Of a DNA stretch of 64,000 nt, positions 27,185 through 38,282 are shown in pieces. The stretch is from positions 89,714,001 through 89,778,000 of the forward strand of contig CM034546.1 of the NCBI GenBank assembly GCA_020055645.1, given 5' to 3'. The notes under the pieces are model-generated. The model made no database searches and was not told where the DNA came from. It saw nothing but the letters and a program-made list of their open reading frames with translations. Source of the stretch: Tomocerus qinae (Eukaryota > Arthropoda > Collembola > Entomobryomorpha > Tomoceridae). Made by a program: the position numbers and the translations under genes. Position 1 is the stretch's first letter. Every line of letters starts with the position of its first letter.

Positions 27185-28429
27185 ATGCTGAGTTTCAGGA
27201 AGGTGTATCTATCTAAATGCATTTTAATGGTGATTTTGATTTCGCCGTTATTAGTAGCTCATGCCGATGATGAACAAGACTCAGGCCCAGATTTGTGGGA
27301 TCTCACACCTGAAGAGGCTACACTAGGTTGCTGCCCAAATGTAAAATAACCTACCTGTTCTAGATATTGAGACTTAAGGCATTAATCGGTAGCACTATTT
27401 TTTCAGAACCCTTGGATGATATTGAAAGTCCCAAAAAGCCGTCTGGGAGCCACAAGAAAAGGGTGAGAATTTTTAATAATAAGCCAGTTCAAGGAAGATT
27501 AGTAGGAAAAGGGGATGACGGTCAACACTCAAAAACACTCAAAGATTCCTTTTCTGTTCTACAAGTTGGCCATGAGGATGTCAACGAAGACTTTGTTTAC
27601 CAATTGAAGAATTCGCTACACAAAATGACCATCTGTGCTGTTTTAGACAAGTTTGAGTGCAAATCTGCAGAGCCGTCTCCTACCTTGAAAATCAGTGTTA
27701 GTATAAAAACGAAGAAAACTTACATCCATCCATAAAAGTTAACAATTATAACAAAAATGGACAATTATAGGTTTTCAAATCCGGGAGTGACGAAGAAATA
27801 CAGTCGACTCATGAGTGGAATTGTAAGACTTGGAACAGTCAAGGGAGAACTACTTCCCAGGGAATATATTCCATTACAGGATATGGAATTAGTGTCCAGT
27901 TGACTGGAAGTTGGGATCCGAGTTCGAAAGCATCTATTTCCTTCCTCACCTACTTCCGTAAGAAAACTCGAAATTATATTTTTGAAGACTTTGCTGGTTA
28001 ATAAATATTCTTTTAGCGACAATGGACAAGTGCCCGGTAGACCTCCCTTTCGATTGCGATGCGTGCAAAAGCTTGGATAATGAAGTTCACCATTGTGCAG
28101 CTAAAGGTCATTTGCCATCTTTGATGTGTCACAATTCCCCATCTATAATACACGGACGGGCTGTAGGAAGAAGCTCCGGTGGGGGAGGTGCTGATTTTAT
28201 TATTTTCTTTTTCGAATAATATTTTCATCTTTTGTGTACTGCATAAAAAGCACAGCTTTCATAATCAACTGTTTTAGGATCGAAGAAGGAAGATTCAGAA
28301 TCATTATCCGACGGAGTAATATCCGCCATCATTTTAATCGTATTGGAAGTTATGAAATTTCTTATCGTACCTGGCTCTGCTGGAATATACATCCTTATCA
28401 AACGTCGTAATCGAGTTCTACCTACTTAA
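27185..28429 (+). CDS. Single-pass (type I) membrane protein, 332 aa, family not recognised
   Basis: Five exons: 27185-27340, 27364-27696, 27771-27957, 28017-28187 and 28278-28429, in phase, 332 residues. ATG 27185 is preceded by an in-frame TGA and gives a good signal peptide (RKVYLSKCILMVILISPLLV, then AHA|DDE). The ectodomain contains a Cys-rich central part: WNCKTWNSQGRTTSQGIYS in exon 3, then MDKCPVDLPFDCDACKSL and further Cys/His residues in exon 4. After a glycine-rich GGGG linker, a transmembrane segment (about residues 295-317, VISAIILIVLEVMKFLIVPG) precedes a short basic tail (KRRNRVLPT). The first intron is only 23 bases by this model, which is unusually short, so the exon 1 to 2 junction needs transcript support. 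I recognise no domain; a cell-surface or matrix protein is likely. Confidence 0.6.
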
Positions 28430-29166
28430 TTGCAAACAAATATTATTGCGATTACATCCAGGCATTTATGTGGATTATTATGATAACAATTCTTCTTCCA
28501 ATAAAATGTGTTCAGAAATAATTCAATGTCATCATCAATAAAGCTTTTGCCCTATTTTTCTTATGAAAATATTATGGAAATTAATACTTGCCATAATAAA
28601 ACGCTTATCTATCCGCAGAAAATATCTTCAACCTCAAAGTTTACGTTGTTGATTTAAAACATATTGCTACTGAACATCTTAATTGCATCTACTTTAATTT
28701 TACTATTATCACATTGAGATATGCTTATTTGTTCTTTTCCATTTTCATGTCATTCGTCGAGTGCATAAATATGATCAATGGACGCTATTATATTATGCGT
28801 CTATAAATAAGAAAAGCAACTGCATGAATATTGAATCCTCATTTGCATGAAGAATATATCAGGTGTAGGCAATGCCAACGTGATATTCACTCCTACAAAC
28901 CACCAAGCTATGAGAAGTGGCACTGGATTTTTTTTATCTAAATCCGCTGGCTATATATGGCTGGAAGAGAAGAATTGCAAATGCATTGGCGATAAAAAAT
29001 AATTTTTTACATAGAAAATCGTCCACAGGTTGATAGTTTCATATATTATACCACCTGAAAGGAACGTGCTGTCCGGACTGAGTCGGTGAATTCGTATATG
29101 ATAATACTCATTCGCCGTCGCCGATTATACTAATCAGACTCTATCTAAAATCATACTCATAAAAGG
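28430..29166. other. Intergenic
   Basis: AT-rich spacer between two plus-strand genes. No ORF with family resemblance, repeat or RNA gene seen. Confidence 0.6.
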
Positions 29167-29915
29167 ATGGAAGTCCACGAAATAGTTCCTGATGTAATTG
29201 ATACAGTTCCAAAAACAGTGCTCAGGGTTCTTTTCGAATCTTCGGAAGTGAAATTGGGGAATCTCTTAACTATAAAGCAAGTGTGCAACCAACCAACTGA
29301 AATCTCCTGGGATGCCGATCCAGCGAAATACTACATTCTTTGCTTTACAGGTATAGGCAACAATCTGTAATGGAAATAAATAATAAACAAGTTATAGACA
29401 CGAAAAATAATATTTTTGTATGATAATAATTTTGGGGTGGCTCCCAATGCGAAACTTCCTGAAATCAAAACCGATAACTTAACAAAAATGAAACCTTTTC
29501 TGCCGAATTCACAAACTATCGTGAGGATATTTATTTGTTACTAGATCCTGATGCTCCGAGCAGAAAAAATCCGGAAGTCAGAGAATGGCTGCATTGGTTG
29601 GTCGTAAATATACCAGGTGGGGATTTAGCCAAAGGAGAAACTTTGACGGAGTTTGTCCCTTCAAGTCCAGGAAAAGAGTCTGGGTTGCATCGCTACACTT
29701 TTATTCTGTACAAACAGCCTGGATCTGAAAAGATCAATTTTGGCGAGGAAAAGAGACTGGACAAATCGGCAGAGCATCGTGCACTTCGTCGAAATTTCTC
29801 CATTAGAAAATTTGCTGCTAAATATAATCTCGGACAGCCTATTGCTGCCAACTTCTTCCAAACAAAATGGGATGAATATGTGACCGTTGTTCGTAAACAA
29901 CTTGGATTAGAATGA
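29167..29915 (+). CDS. Phosphatidylethanolamine-binding protein (PEBP/RKIP family), 184 aa
   Basis: Two exons, 29167-29350 and 29545-29915, joined at phase 1, giving 184 residues, the typical PEBP length. The family signature DPDAPSR spans the splice junction (first D codon split). It is followed by EWLHWLVVNIPG and GLHRYTFILYKQ, the residues lining the anion-binding pocket that accepts phosphate or phosphoethanolamine headgroups. The C-terminal helix NLGQPIAANFFQTKWDEYV is conserved too. There is no signal peptide, so it is a cytosolic or membrane-peripheral form. Family members regulate kinase signalling (RKIP), bind lipids or act as odour-associated carriers in arthropods; which of these applies here cannot be told. 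Confidence 0.95.
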
Positions 29916-32081
29916 ATGTAGCAAAATACCAATTTACTATAGAAAAATAAGCCAATAAATCAGCTTGGTCTTATGAGAATAAAACCTATTTTGAACTATA
30001 TACAACGGCAAAATATTGTTTCCATTTTAACTCGATCAATAAGAAATACATCATTGTTCTAAAATTATACACCATGGGCATGAACAACATAGTTTTGGCT
30101 TTCCGAAAATCACAACACAATAACACTTGGTGATACTTCTTGTTTGAATACGAGCATTTTGCTCCATAGGCACATGCTAAAAAATTTGAGGATCAGAGGG
30201 GAAAAAATTAATGTATATTTTGGAGTTGCAACCTTTATTGAGAGAAAAATGTATATTATTGCTATTTGGTCAGGGGTGGAGTTGTAATTTTATAATTTTC
30301 GTATCCAATGCCCGTGATTACGCTGGAGGTCTATATCTTTCGAAATGGAGTCACACATATGCTGGGGCCAATTAGTAAATATTACAACAGGAGATTTTAT
30401 AGGCTTTACGGTTTGGGGCAGGGGCCGGCGGAGAGGAGGAACGGTTTCATAATAAACTTATCATCTACTCGGATATTTAATTCGACGCGCGACACCGGTC
30501 TCTCCTTTTTTTGGAATGCACATTTTTATACCGCTATAATAAAATAATATTATAGAATTAGGTATAATGTAATACTGTATCTATCAAGTTGGTGGTGTTG
30601 ACTTTTTTATGCTTTTATTTGGCGTTAAAAGTAACATTACTCAACTGAAACCATCAGTTTTCCTGCAAGTTCTATTTATCTTTTATCAACTATTCGGTTT
30701 ATGTGAATCAGCAAGTTGTTAACAGAGAGAGGACAGAGGAGTTAAGTCCTCCTAACGGTGAACAGAATCCCAATATCTAAATAATTCATTGATTTGATCA
30801 TACATTTGGAGATGTAGATTGACTGCCACAACCGACAACACAACCGAACTTTAGTCCAATAATCCAGCATCGACAGCCAGAATAGGCCCTAATTCTCCCA
30901 CGTCGCCGTTTCGGAAGGTAAAAAATCTTTCATTAATTTCTTGTTTTATGCTGTTTTTGAAAAGGAAATGGATCTATTGGTTGTGGTATAGGGTATGTTA
31001 TCGTGGTCTTGTTATGTATAATATATTATAGGCGTAAAATTTCAGAAACCATATCACATATTGTTTTAGGATTGGAACCGGTCTCTATGTTTAAACAGGC
31101 ATTCTGTTTAAATCTTTAAATCTAAACTGCAAGAATATTAAAATCAATTATATACCTAACTGTATTTGTATTATGTATCGCCAATATCAAACATGACTAA
31201 TTTTTATTGTATTAAATGACGTGAATCAGATTATAGTATTTTATGTCTGACTGGAGAAAAGCGTCGGCATATTATTATGTACCTAGAAATTAAGCTAGGG
31301 GACAATGACATGCAAATTTTAATGTTTTCTATTGTTAATTTTATTGTACATATTAACTATTAACATTTGATTGTTCTGTGATGGCAATGAAATAGAGAGA
31401 AAAGCATTTTAATTGACACAATAAAACCCCTTCAGAAACTCATGTTCATCCATTCAAGATTGATCTGATTCAAATTCAAAGGAAAATATTCTTGCTTTAA
31501 ATTGTTTACAATATCTGTAAATTACGCAACCTTTTTATAAATAGGTTTATATATAGTACAATTTTTGACTTTGAACTGAACTATTTTTCGTTTTTAGTTC
31601 TGGGAAATGACGTACATTATTATTCAGCAAGTAATCTGAAATACCCAAATCAAGTTCTCAGCGGTTGAGTCCAGGTCAGGTACCCAGGTAAAAGCTCCTC
31701 TTTTAAGCTGATATATTTTGAGCAGGCGAATAGCGAATGATATTCCTCGACCTCTCACAAAGTCTCAAAGATAAATGCCCTAGATCTAAGCGTCTAAGTG
31801 ATTTTTTAACGTTTAAACCAAACCTATCATGCTCTGTGCAGTGTTATCTGACCAACCCGCTTATTGACTGTATAGATAAGCTATAATGTGTGGTTGAATT
31901 TCTTTAATTTATCTGATTTTGTAAGCTTAACTCTATTTAAATTTGCGAAAGAGAAATATGCAAGAAAATGGTCTTTTCAATTTTCATCTTAACAAACATT
32001 ATTTAAAGATTCATACATTTGTTAGATTTTGGGATTTTCGTCTAACTGATAGTGGTTAATTGGAGCATTTATCAATTCCCG
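29916..32081. other. Upstream region of the AP-4-like gene
   Basis: A 2.2-kb stretch with no convincing coding sequence. A GC-richer island at about 30395-30515 (GGGGCAGGGGCCGGCGGAG) and a stretch at 30720-30918 that ends in a good donor (CGGAAG|GTAAAA) could be promoter and non-coding first exon of the bHLH gene downstream. This is positional inference only. An open frame at 30308-30547 overlaps this island and has no recognisable features. Confidence 0.4.
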
Positions 32082-33131
32082 ATGAAGCCAGAAACACTTC
32101 CGGATCATAGAATTCGCCGTCAAATAGCTAATTCCAACGAACGGCGAAGGATGGCCAATATTAATGCAGCTTTACGAACACTTCGGGAAGTTCTTCCATC
32201 CTCAATTCGGGAGAATGCGAAGCTCAGCAAGGCTGTCATACTGCAGGAAACCGTTAAATATATTTTACACCTGGAAGAGGACAAATCAAAATTGTCGAAA
32301 GATGTTGAGAGTCTAAAACTACAGCTCGTTGAAATTCAAAACGCATCAAGAAGTCTCTCTTCTGAATCTTCTGGCGTTCATTCAATTCCCCCGTCTCCCA
32401 ATCATCCAGAAATTGATATCGTCAAGGCCTCTATGAACAAAAATTTGAATGAAGCAATTGAACCAGATAAAACCAGTGAGGCATTGGTGGAAGTCCAAAG
32501 AGAGAATCTTGAACTGCAATTCCTATATGAACAAGAAAAACGACATCGATATGCGTTGGAAAAGTTGTTAACAGTCTTAAGAGCTGGAGAAATTTCACAA
32601 AAAGAAAATCAAAATCAAGAGATTTTAATGTCAAAGCCCGGTACCTTCATAAAAATTATTAACGAAACTCCAAATTGTGTCACTGTATCAAATAATGTGG
32701 AGACTGAAACCATTCACTTTCTGGGACACGAGGCTTTCTTCTCCAGTAATCATCAGACTCATAATAGTTCATCACTACCAAAGCCCCTAGAATCAGAAGC
32801 TCCGGTCCCAACTCAAGCCACCGACACTTTACTCACCATGTCTTTCATTTCTTCTCAGTCAAAGTCAACTGAGCCATCGATAGCAGAAAATACAGTTCCG
32901 GCGGCTTCTAATGTAATCTTATCTCCTGAAGCGAATATCTACTACAGGAATTCAGGTGGACATGACCATGACATGCTACAAGATTTTGCTCCAGAAACGA
33001 CTAGTACTCCTTGCACTTTAGTTTCCAATTCTGCTAATCAATTGCTTACAGCAAATCCGTTTCAAAACAAGAAGAAGCGTGGTCGACCACGAAAGGTTAA
33101 CCTCAATCATTTGCAAAATTTAGAAACGTAG
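32082..33131 (+). CDS. TFAP4: AP-4-like bHLH leucine-zipper transcription factor with C-terminal AT-hook, 349 aa
   Basis: An uninterrupted coding exon. From ATG 32082 it reads MKPETLPDHRIRRQIANSNE, then RRRMANINAALRTLREVLP, then KLSKAVILQETVKYILHLEE. The RRxIANSNERRRM basic region followed by loop and LSKA.ILQ.T..YI helix 2 is diagnostic of TFAP4/Drosophila cropped. Helix 2 runs into a heptad coiled coil, and a second coiled coil (EALVEVQRENLELQFLYEQE) matches the second zipper of AP-4. The middle is Ser/Thr/Pro-rich. Near the C-terminus KKKRGRPRKV is a textbook AT-hook, which human AP-4 lacks as far as I know. AP-4 dimers bind CAGCTG E-boxes in the nucleus. The true start may lie upstream: an AG precedes 32053, and a split ATG (A|TG) would add ten residues. 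A donor (GTAGGT) overlaps the stop codon, so another 3' exon is possible. Confidence 0.85.
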   Translation: MKPETLPDHRIRRQIANSNERRRMANINAALRTLREVLPSSIRENAKLSKAVILQETVKYILHLEEDKSKLSKDVESLKLQLVEIQNASRSLSSESSGVHSIPPSPNHPEIDIVKASMNKNLNEAIEPDKTSEALVEVQRENLELQFLYEQEKRHRYALEKLLTVLRAGEISQKENQNQEILMSKPGTFIKIINETPNCVTVSNNVETETIHFLGHEAFFSSNHQTHNSSSLPKPLESEAPVPTQATDTLLTMSFISSQSKSTEPSIAENTVPAASNVILSPEANIYYRNSGGHDHDMLQDFAPETTSTPCTLVSNSANQLLTANPFQNKKKRGRPRKVNLNHLQNLET

Positions 33132-35589
33132 GTATTTGAAATGCTGTTTTTCTATTTTATAATTTTGGCTACACTTTTCCTCTCAAAACTCCTTTATGTC
33201 TTATATATATGAACTTTTCTATCACATCGCGACTGACTTGGTTAGAATAGAACTAAGGGTAACGATTACTGTACTGACTAATCTACGACTTTGAAGACCC
33301 AGCCACTCATGAGGCCGTATGACTTATGAACTTTTGACATAAGTTGAAACTTGAAACAATTTATTTTTGCTGCATTAAAGCTTAGAGCCGGTTCTTATGT
33401 TTAGCACTACTCAACTGTGCTGTAGTATTACTCCTTACTTACAGAAGAGATTAGCGGAGCTCATAATAAATGATTTTATAACATTATAACTGAATTTTGA
33501 TACTATATATTGTGTTATCTCAAATGTTTCAATACAGACACAGATGACAGATTAGAATTCTATTTTCAGTTTAGCCTTGATAGAAACAGTACAAAAATTA
33601 AAGTACATCACAGTGGAACAGTTATAGTAATAATATTATCATTTGTTTTTTGTTGACTTTTATGTTGTTATGCTGTGCTATAACAGCAGAACCACACAGA
33701 CTCTTGTGTGCCTCAATCGACTATAATATAAGCAGATTATGTGACTGTCTCAAAAGTCGTACTTACGATGTGTAAATGTGTGTACCCGGAGCGGAGTCCT
33801 AATCGTAAATTCGTAACCTTAAGTTGCAGTCACCAAAGTCGTAGGATCTAGGATTAGTATACTGATTTGTACAAAATGCAATAACAATGTATTTATATTC
33901 TACCTAATATTTTTGATATTAGAGTTTTTTAAGATTGTTCAATTTCTGAATATTGACTAATTAAATTAAGTTGACATTTATTTACTACATCACATCACAG
34001 CTCTGTTTTATTTAACTATAATAATAATATTATTTTCTTCATGAAGTATTTTCGGACAAAAATATACATACGTGATTACACTTGTACGAGTTATACTTGT
34101 GGTGCTACTTGTCCAGTTGTAAATGGGTTTATTTTTAATAGTAAGTCATATGTCATATAAGTTGTATAGGTCATAAGTGAGCTTTTTCGTCTTCTTTAGT
34201 TAGGATTAGGATTAATTGCAGCACTGCACAATTCAATAAAAAGAAATTGAATGTGTGGAATTAAAAGACCGACCGGGTCCAGATCAGATTTTTACATGAA
34301 AACTAATGTGTTTGATAGGTTTGAAATTTGAAATGTTAATTTCTTGTGAGTCATTTTCGAAATCCGTCCGAAATCGTTTACTGTATAATAGGAAATTGTT
34401 TTAACTGGACGAAAGTGTCTCAGAACTCGGAGTGCAAGTGTCTGGAGTCTCTGGAGTGAGTGGAGTGTTAGTTTGTATTGCCCTGTTGCCACTTACCGAT
34501 TTGTCGTGACAACCCGACTCTTGGTACCTAGTTACTAGTCAACTTACCGATTACCGTCCCGTGGTACTTGCAAAGTGGACATTTCTATTTCTGGAGCACG
34601 GAAAACTATACATTATCCAGGGGATGGTGGTCTAGGTGTACAGGTAGACTCTAGACTGAGTAGACTCTTCTTAGACTACCATAGATCTAGAGTCTAAACC
34701 TTGACTACTACGACCACTTCTATTTCTATCTAACAAACACTATTGTCATATTATATGTATATATCGTTCATGGATTTATTGCGTGCTCCTTTGGAGAAAG
34801 TAGAGTTAGCTGGATTTTCAATCAGCGCTTTCACAGTATATAATTGCCTTGTTTTGCATGAAAATCGATAAAATGATAATCAACGTTTTATTACCCACCG
34901 CAGTAAGTTAGATAGAGTAATATGGCACTTTTCTCCATTTACAAAGAGTTTATGACTATCATGTCAGTTTTAGTTTTAATCAAAAAAAGGTCGAATAAAT
35001 GAAAACCCAGTTCTAGGTTTCAATTTCAAATAGTCTTCAGTTTCCAGTATGTTGTCCAGTTCATGCCCAAATGTCCATGCAAAATGTCATTTGTGTCTTT
35101 ATTAGTGTTTAGTGGTTCGAATGGAATGCGATGTATCATTAGGTGAAGCAATTTCATTAAAATTATTATTATGGGATCACATGTTTTTGTGGGTATAGAT
35201 GTTGACCTATGAAAAGCAATATTCATTTTAGCGCCGTCTGCAAAAAAGAATTGTCACCAAGAGATTCGACGGATTTTCCAAGTATACTTCTAAGATAAAT
35301 GGGCGCTGGTTGTGCAGACGACGGAGTTGTGGGAATAATGCGAAGTAACAAGCTAAGGCGTATCTATTGATCGGTGTGTGGCTGTTTCGTCAGCCATCAC
35401 ATCATCCCGTACGTACCTCATTTCATTGCATTGCCTGCCACTGCACCATTTGACCAGAACCAGATAGCACAAAAATTTTCTCCGAGTAAACAAAATCGCG
35501 ATTTTCTTGTAAGAAATTCAAATTCCTAATTAAAATCGGCTAAGCAAAACAGGACGAAATAATTCTAATCTCATTTTTCTTCAGAAATA
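33132..35589. other. Intergenic between AP-4-like gene and VDAC
   Basis: 2.4 kb without supported genes. Sequence at 34430-34700 is mixed-composition with short internal repeats of AGTCTGGAG and ACTCTAGAC words. The stretch from about 35235 to 35460, with CGTCTGC and CAGACGACGG words and better base complexity, is probably the VDAC promoter and 5' leader; the AG at 35584-35585 just before the VDAC ATG could be a leader-intron acceptor. Confidence 0.5.
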
Positions 35590-37034
35590 ATGGCTCCTCC
35601 AAGTTACAGTGACCTTGGCAAAGCTTGCCGTGATGTTTTCACTAAGGGCTACCACTTCGGCCTTTTCAAAGTTGACGTAAAAACAGCTACTTGCGGCGGT
35701 GTTGACATTTCCACAGGGGGGACTCATACTTTCGAAACAGCAAAGGTCTTCGGAAACCTTGAGACCAAGTACAAGTGGCCAGCTTATGGTATGTTCAATA
35801 TATCGTTTCATCCTTTTCCTTGGGAATATTGATTCCTCGGGTTTAACTTTGGTTTTCCTTTATCAAATCTAGTCTTCAGATCTTGTATTTAAGATCCATT
35901 TTTACCTTTCTATCGATTATCTGTTAGATTCTTGCCTTTATTTTGCAATACACAATGGTAATGGGCTAAAATAATTTTCGTTGTCATTGTTTTTACAGGA
36001 ATAACTGCAGTTGAAAAGTGGAATACTGATAATGTACTTGTGACGGAAGTTTCCTGTCAAGATAAAATCGCCCCTGGACTTAAAGTGACTGTAGAAGGCA
36101 CATTTTCACCTGACTCTGGGTTAGTCATAATATTTTGCTTTTCATCGGTTGATTTGACCCATGTGTTGTAACCAACTGTAAGTCGTGTAACAGTTACATT
36201 TTATTGGTGTTAGTAAAAAGAGCGGAAAGGTCAAGGGTCAATACAAGATAACCAATGCTACAGTTGATGCATCACTCGATGGCGGAGATGAGAGCAATAT
36301 TCTTTTGAATGGAAGTTTAGTATTGGGATATCAAGGCTGGCTGGGTGGCTACCAAGTGGCCTTCGACACTAATGATAACTCCTTGAAAAAGAATAACTTC
36401 TCTGCTGGCTACTGTGCTGGAGATTTTCAGCTTCACACTGCTGTGTAAGCTTTTTATTATAATCCTGCGATATGCATAAGCATGCGCTAATTGCTTTCGC
36501 AATACTTAATGAATATGTATTATGACTGCTCTAAATGAATCATTGCAGGGAGAATGGAGACACATTCAGTGGAAGTATTTACCAACGAGTTTCTAATCGT
36601 CTTGAAGCTGGTTAGAATCAATTTTTTTATTTGTAGTTTTTTAAAATTATTAACTATTATTTATTGTGTTACTTAATTTCAAACTGTTTTAATAGGAATC
36701 CAAGTATCGTGGACAGCCGGAGGAGAATCAGTGACCCGTTTTGGAATCGGTGCCCGGTACTTACTTGACGCATGCACAGCTGTTCGAGCTAAGGTCAATA
36801 ACCAAAGCCAAGTTGGACTCGGATTCGAGCAGAAAATTAAAGATGGTTTGTTTTTATATACTTATTTTTGTATTGTAATTTTAAGGTAATTTAATATAAT
36901 CCATACTCACTAGGTTTCTAATTGTATATTTTTTAATTTAAGGTGTGACCTTAACATTGAGCGCATTTGTCGACGGAAAAGATTTCAAAGCCGGAGGCCA
37001 TCAAGTTGGTCTTGCCCTCGAGTTGGAGCAGTAG
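35590..37034 (+). CDS. VDAC: Voltage-dependent anion channel (mitochondrial porin), 284 aa
   Basis: Six exons: 35590-35788, 35999-36119, 36214-36444, 36549-36610, 36696-36845 and 36943-37034; 284 residues against 282-283 for typical VDAC. It opens MAPPSYSDLGKACRDVFTKG, the conserved N-terminal amphipathic helix that sits inside the pore, followed by GYHFGLFKVDVKT (first strands). NSLKKNNFSAGYCAGDFQLHT, the strand carrying GYQGWLGGYQV and the final GGHQVGLALELE all match the eukaryotic porin signature region. The 19-strand outer-membrane barrel passes ADP/ATP and metabolites and docks hexokinase and apoptosis factors. Only one VDAC gene is visible. Convergent with the nucleolin-like gene. Confidence 0.97.
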
Positions 37035-38282
37035 ATATATAAATTGTAAACATTTTATTAGTCACAGATTATGAATTAGTCCTGTCAAATTCAACAATTG
37101 TAATCAACCTTAAATTCCGTTCATCATACACAATTAAATAGTTACTATTAATTTTACAGTGCCTATTTATTGTAGAAACTTAAGCTTGGAAGAAAGACAC
37201 CTTGAAAGACTAGATTAATTGTAATTATTTTCGTTAGAACTATATATATAACTATGATTCTTCCAGCTGAAGTTGCTTGACCGGCGTCCTTTCTGTCATG
37301 TACCGTCAACTTAAATATAGCTGACGACAAAAGTAGTAGTAAACCTTGTAGTGTCAACCTCTGCTAAATTCTGTATTTCCTCTCTAATGGCAATGGCATG
37401 AAAAATATTTATCTAGAACTATGTAAACAAATCATTCGACTGCGTCCAATGGTTTTTCTTTACATTAAAGTTTCATTTCCATTTGGTTATACAATGTTTT
37501 AAAATCACCCAAGAACAAGGCAGGACTACGTGATGACGAACAACAAATAAATGCCCAATATTATATCAAATGTGAAAAATGTTCATCTTCCCCACATTAT
37601 TAGCTAGCATTATAAGTAAATGAAATGACAGCGACACGCTTAGCCAGCCAAAGAAACTCTGCCAACTATCGCAGTTTTTTCTTGTGAGTATGTGGATAAC
37701 GAAGGCCATGATATAAAATAAATTTTTGATTATCTCAGTCTTCTATCAAGGGATATGCCAGATAAAATGATTGAGATGTCGAAATTAAATACCAAAATGA
37801 CTAGTAAAAATTTAAAATGTAGGTTTTGTGTATGCTCATTCACTTTTAGCATGTATGAATGTCGAATGTGTAGTTTGTCTAGAACTAGAAGAAGGTCGAC
37901 AATATTGTATCCTAATAAATAAAATATTAAAATAAAATACTGTAATGGCACTTCTCTATTAAGGATTGACAAAAACGGATTTTTCTTATTACGTCGTTCT
38001 ATTGAATACTGAAAAACCTTTCAAAGATTAGAAATTAGAACTATAGTCTAATGGGCATAATAGTCTACTCCTCATTCACCATTAGAAAAATAATTGCAAT
38101 TTAGATAAATGTATATTTTCAGGTGTTTATTTAAGTAAAATTTTTTATTATCTGTATACTCTTTCTAAACAGTATAGGAGAAGCTAATGGTATTTTATAT
38201 TATGTTTATAAATCCATAATGCAAAACAAACAAAACGCGAAAACGTCGTCCCCACATAAAATCTAAAAAATATATAATATTA
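37035..38282. other. Convergent 3' flanks of VDAC and the RRM gene
   Basis: AT-rich; likely holds the 3' UTRs of both flanking genes. AATAAA-like strings occur near 37920 on the plus strand. No other feature supported. Confidence 0.55.

Noticed and set aside
30308..30547. 79-residue open frame upstream of the AP-4-like gene
   Set aside because: No recognisable domain, and it overlaps a GC-rich stretch more likely to be promoter or leader.
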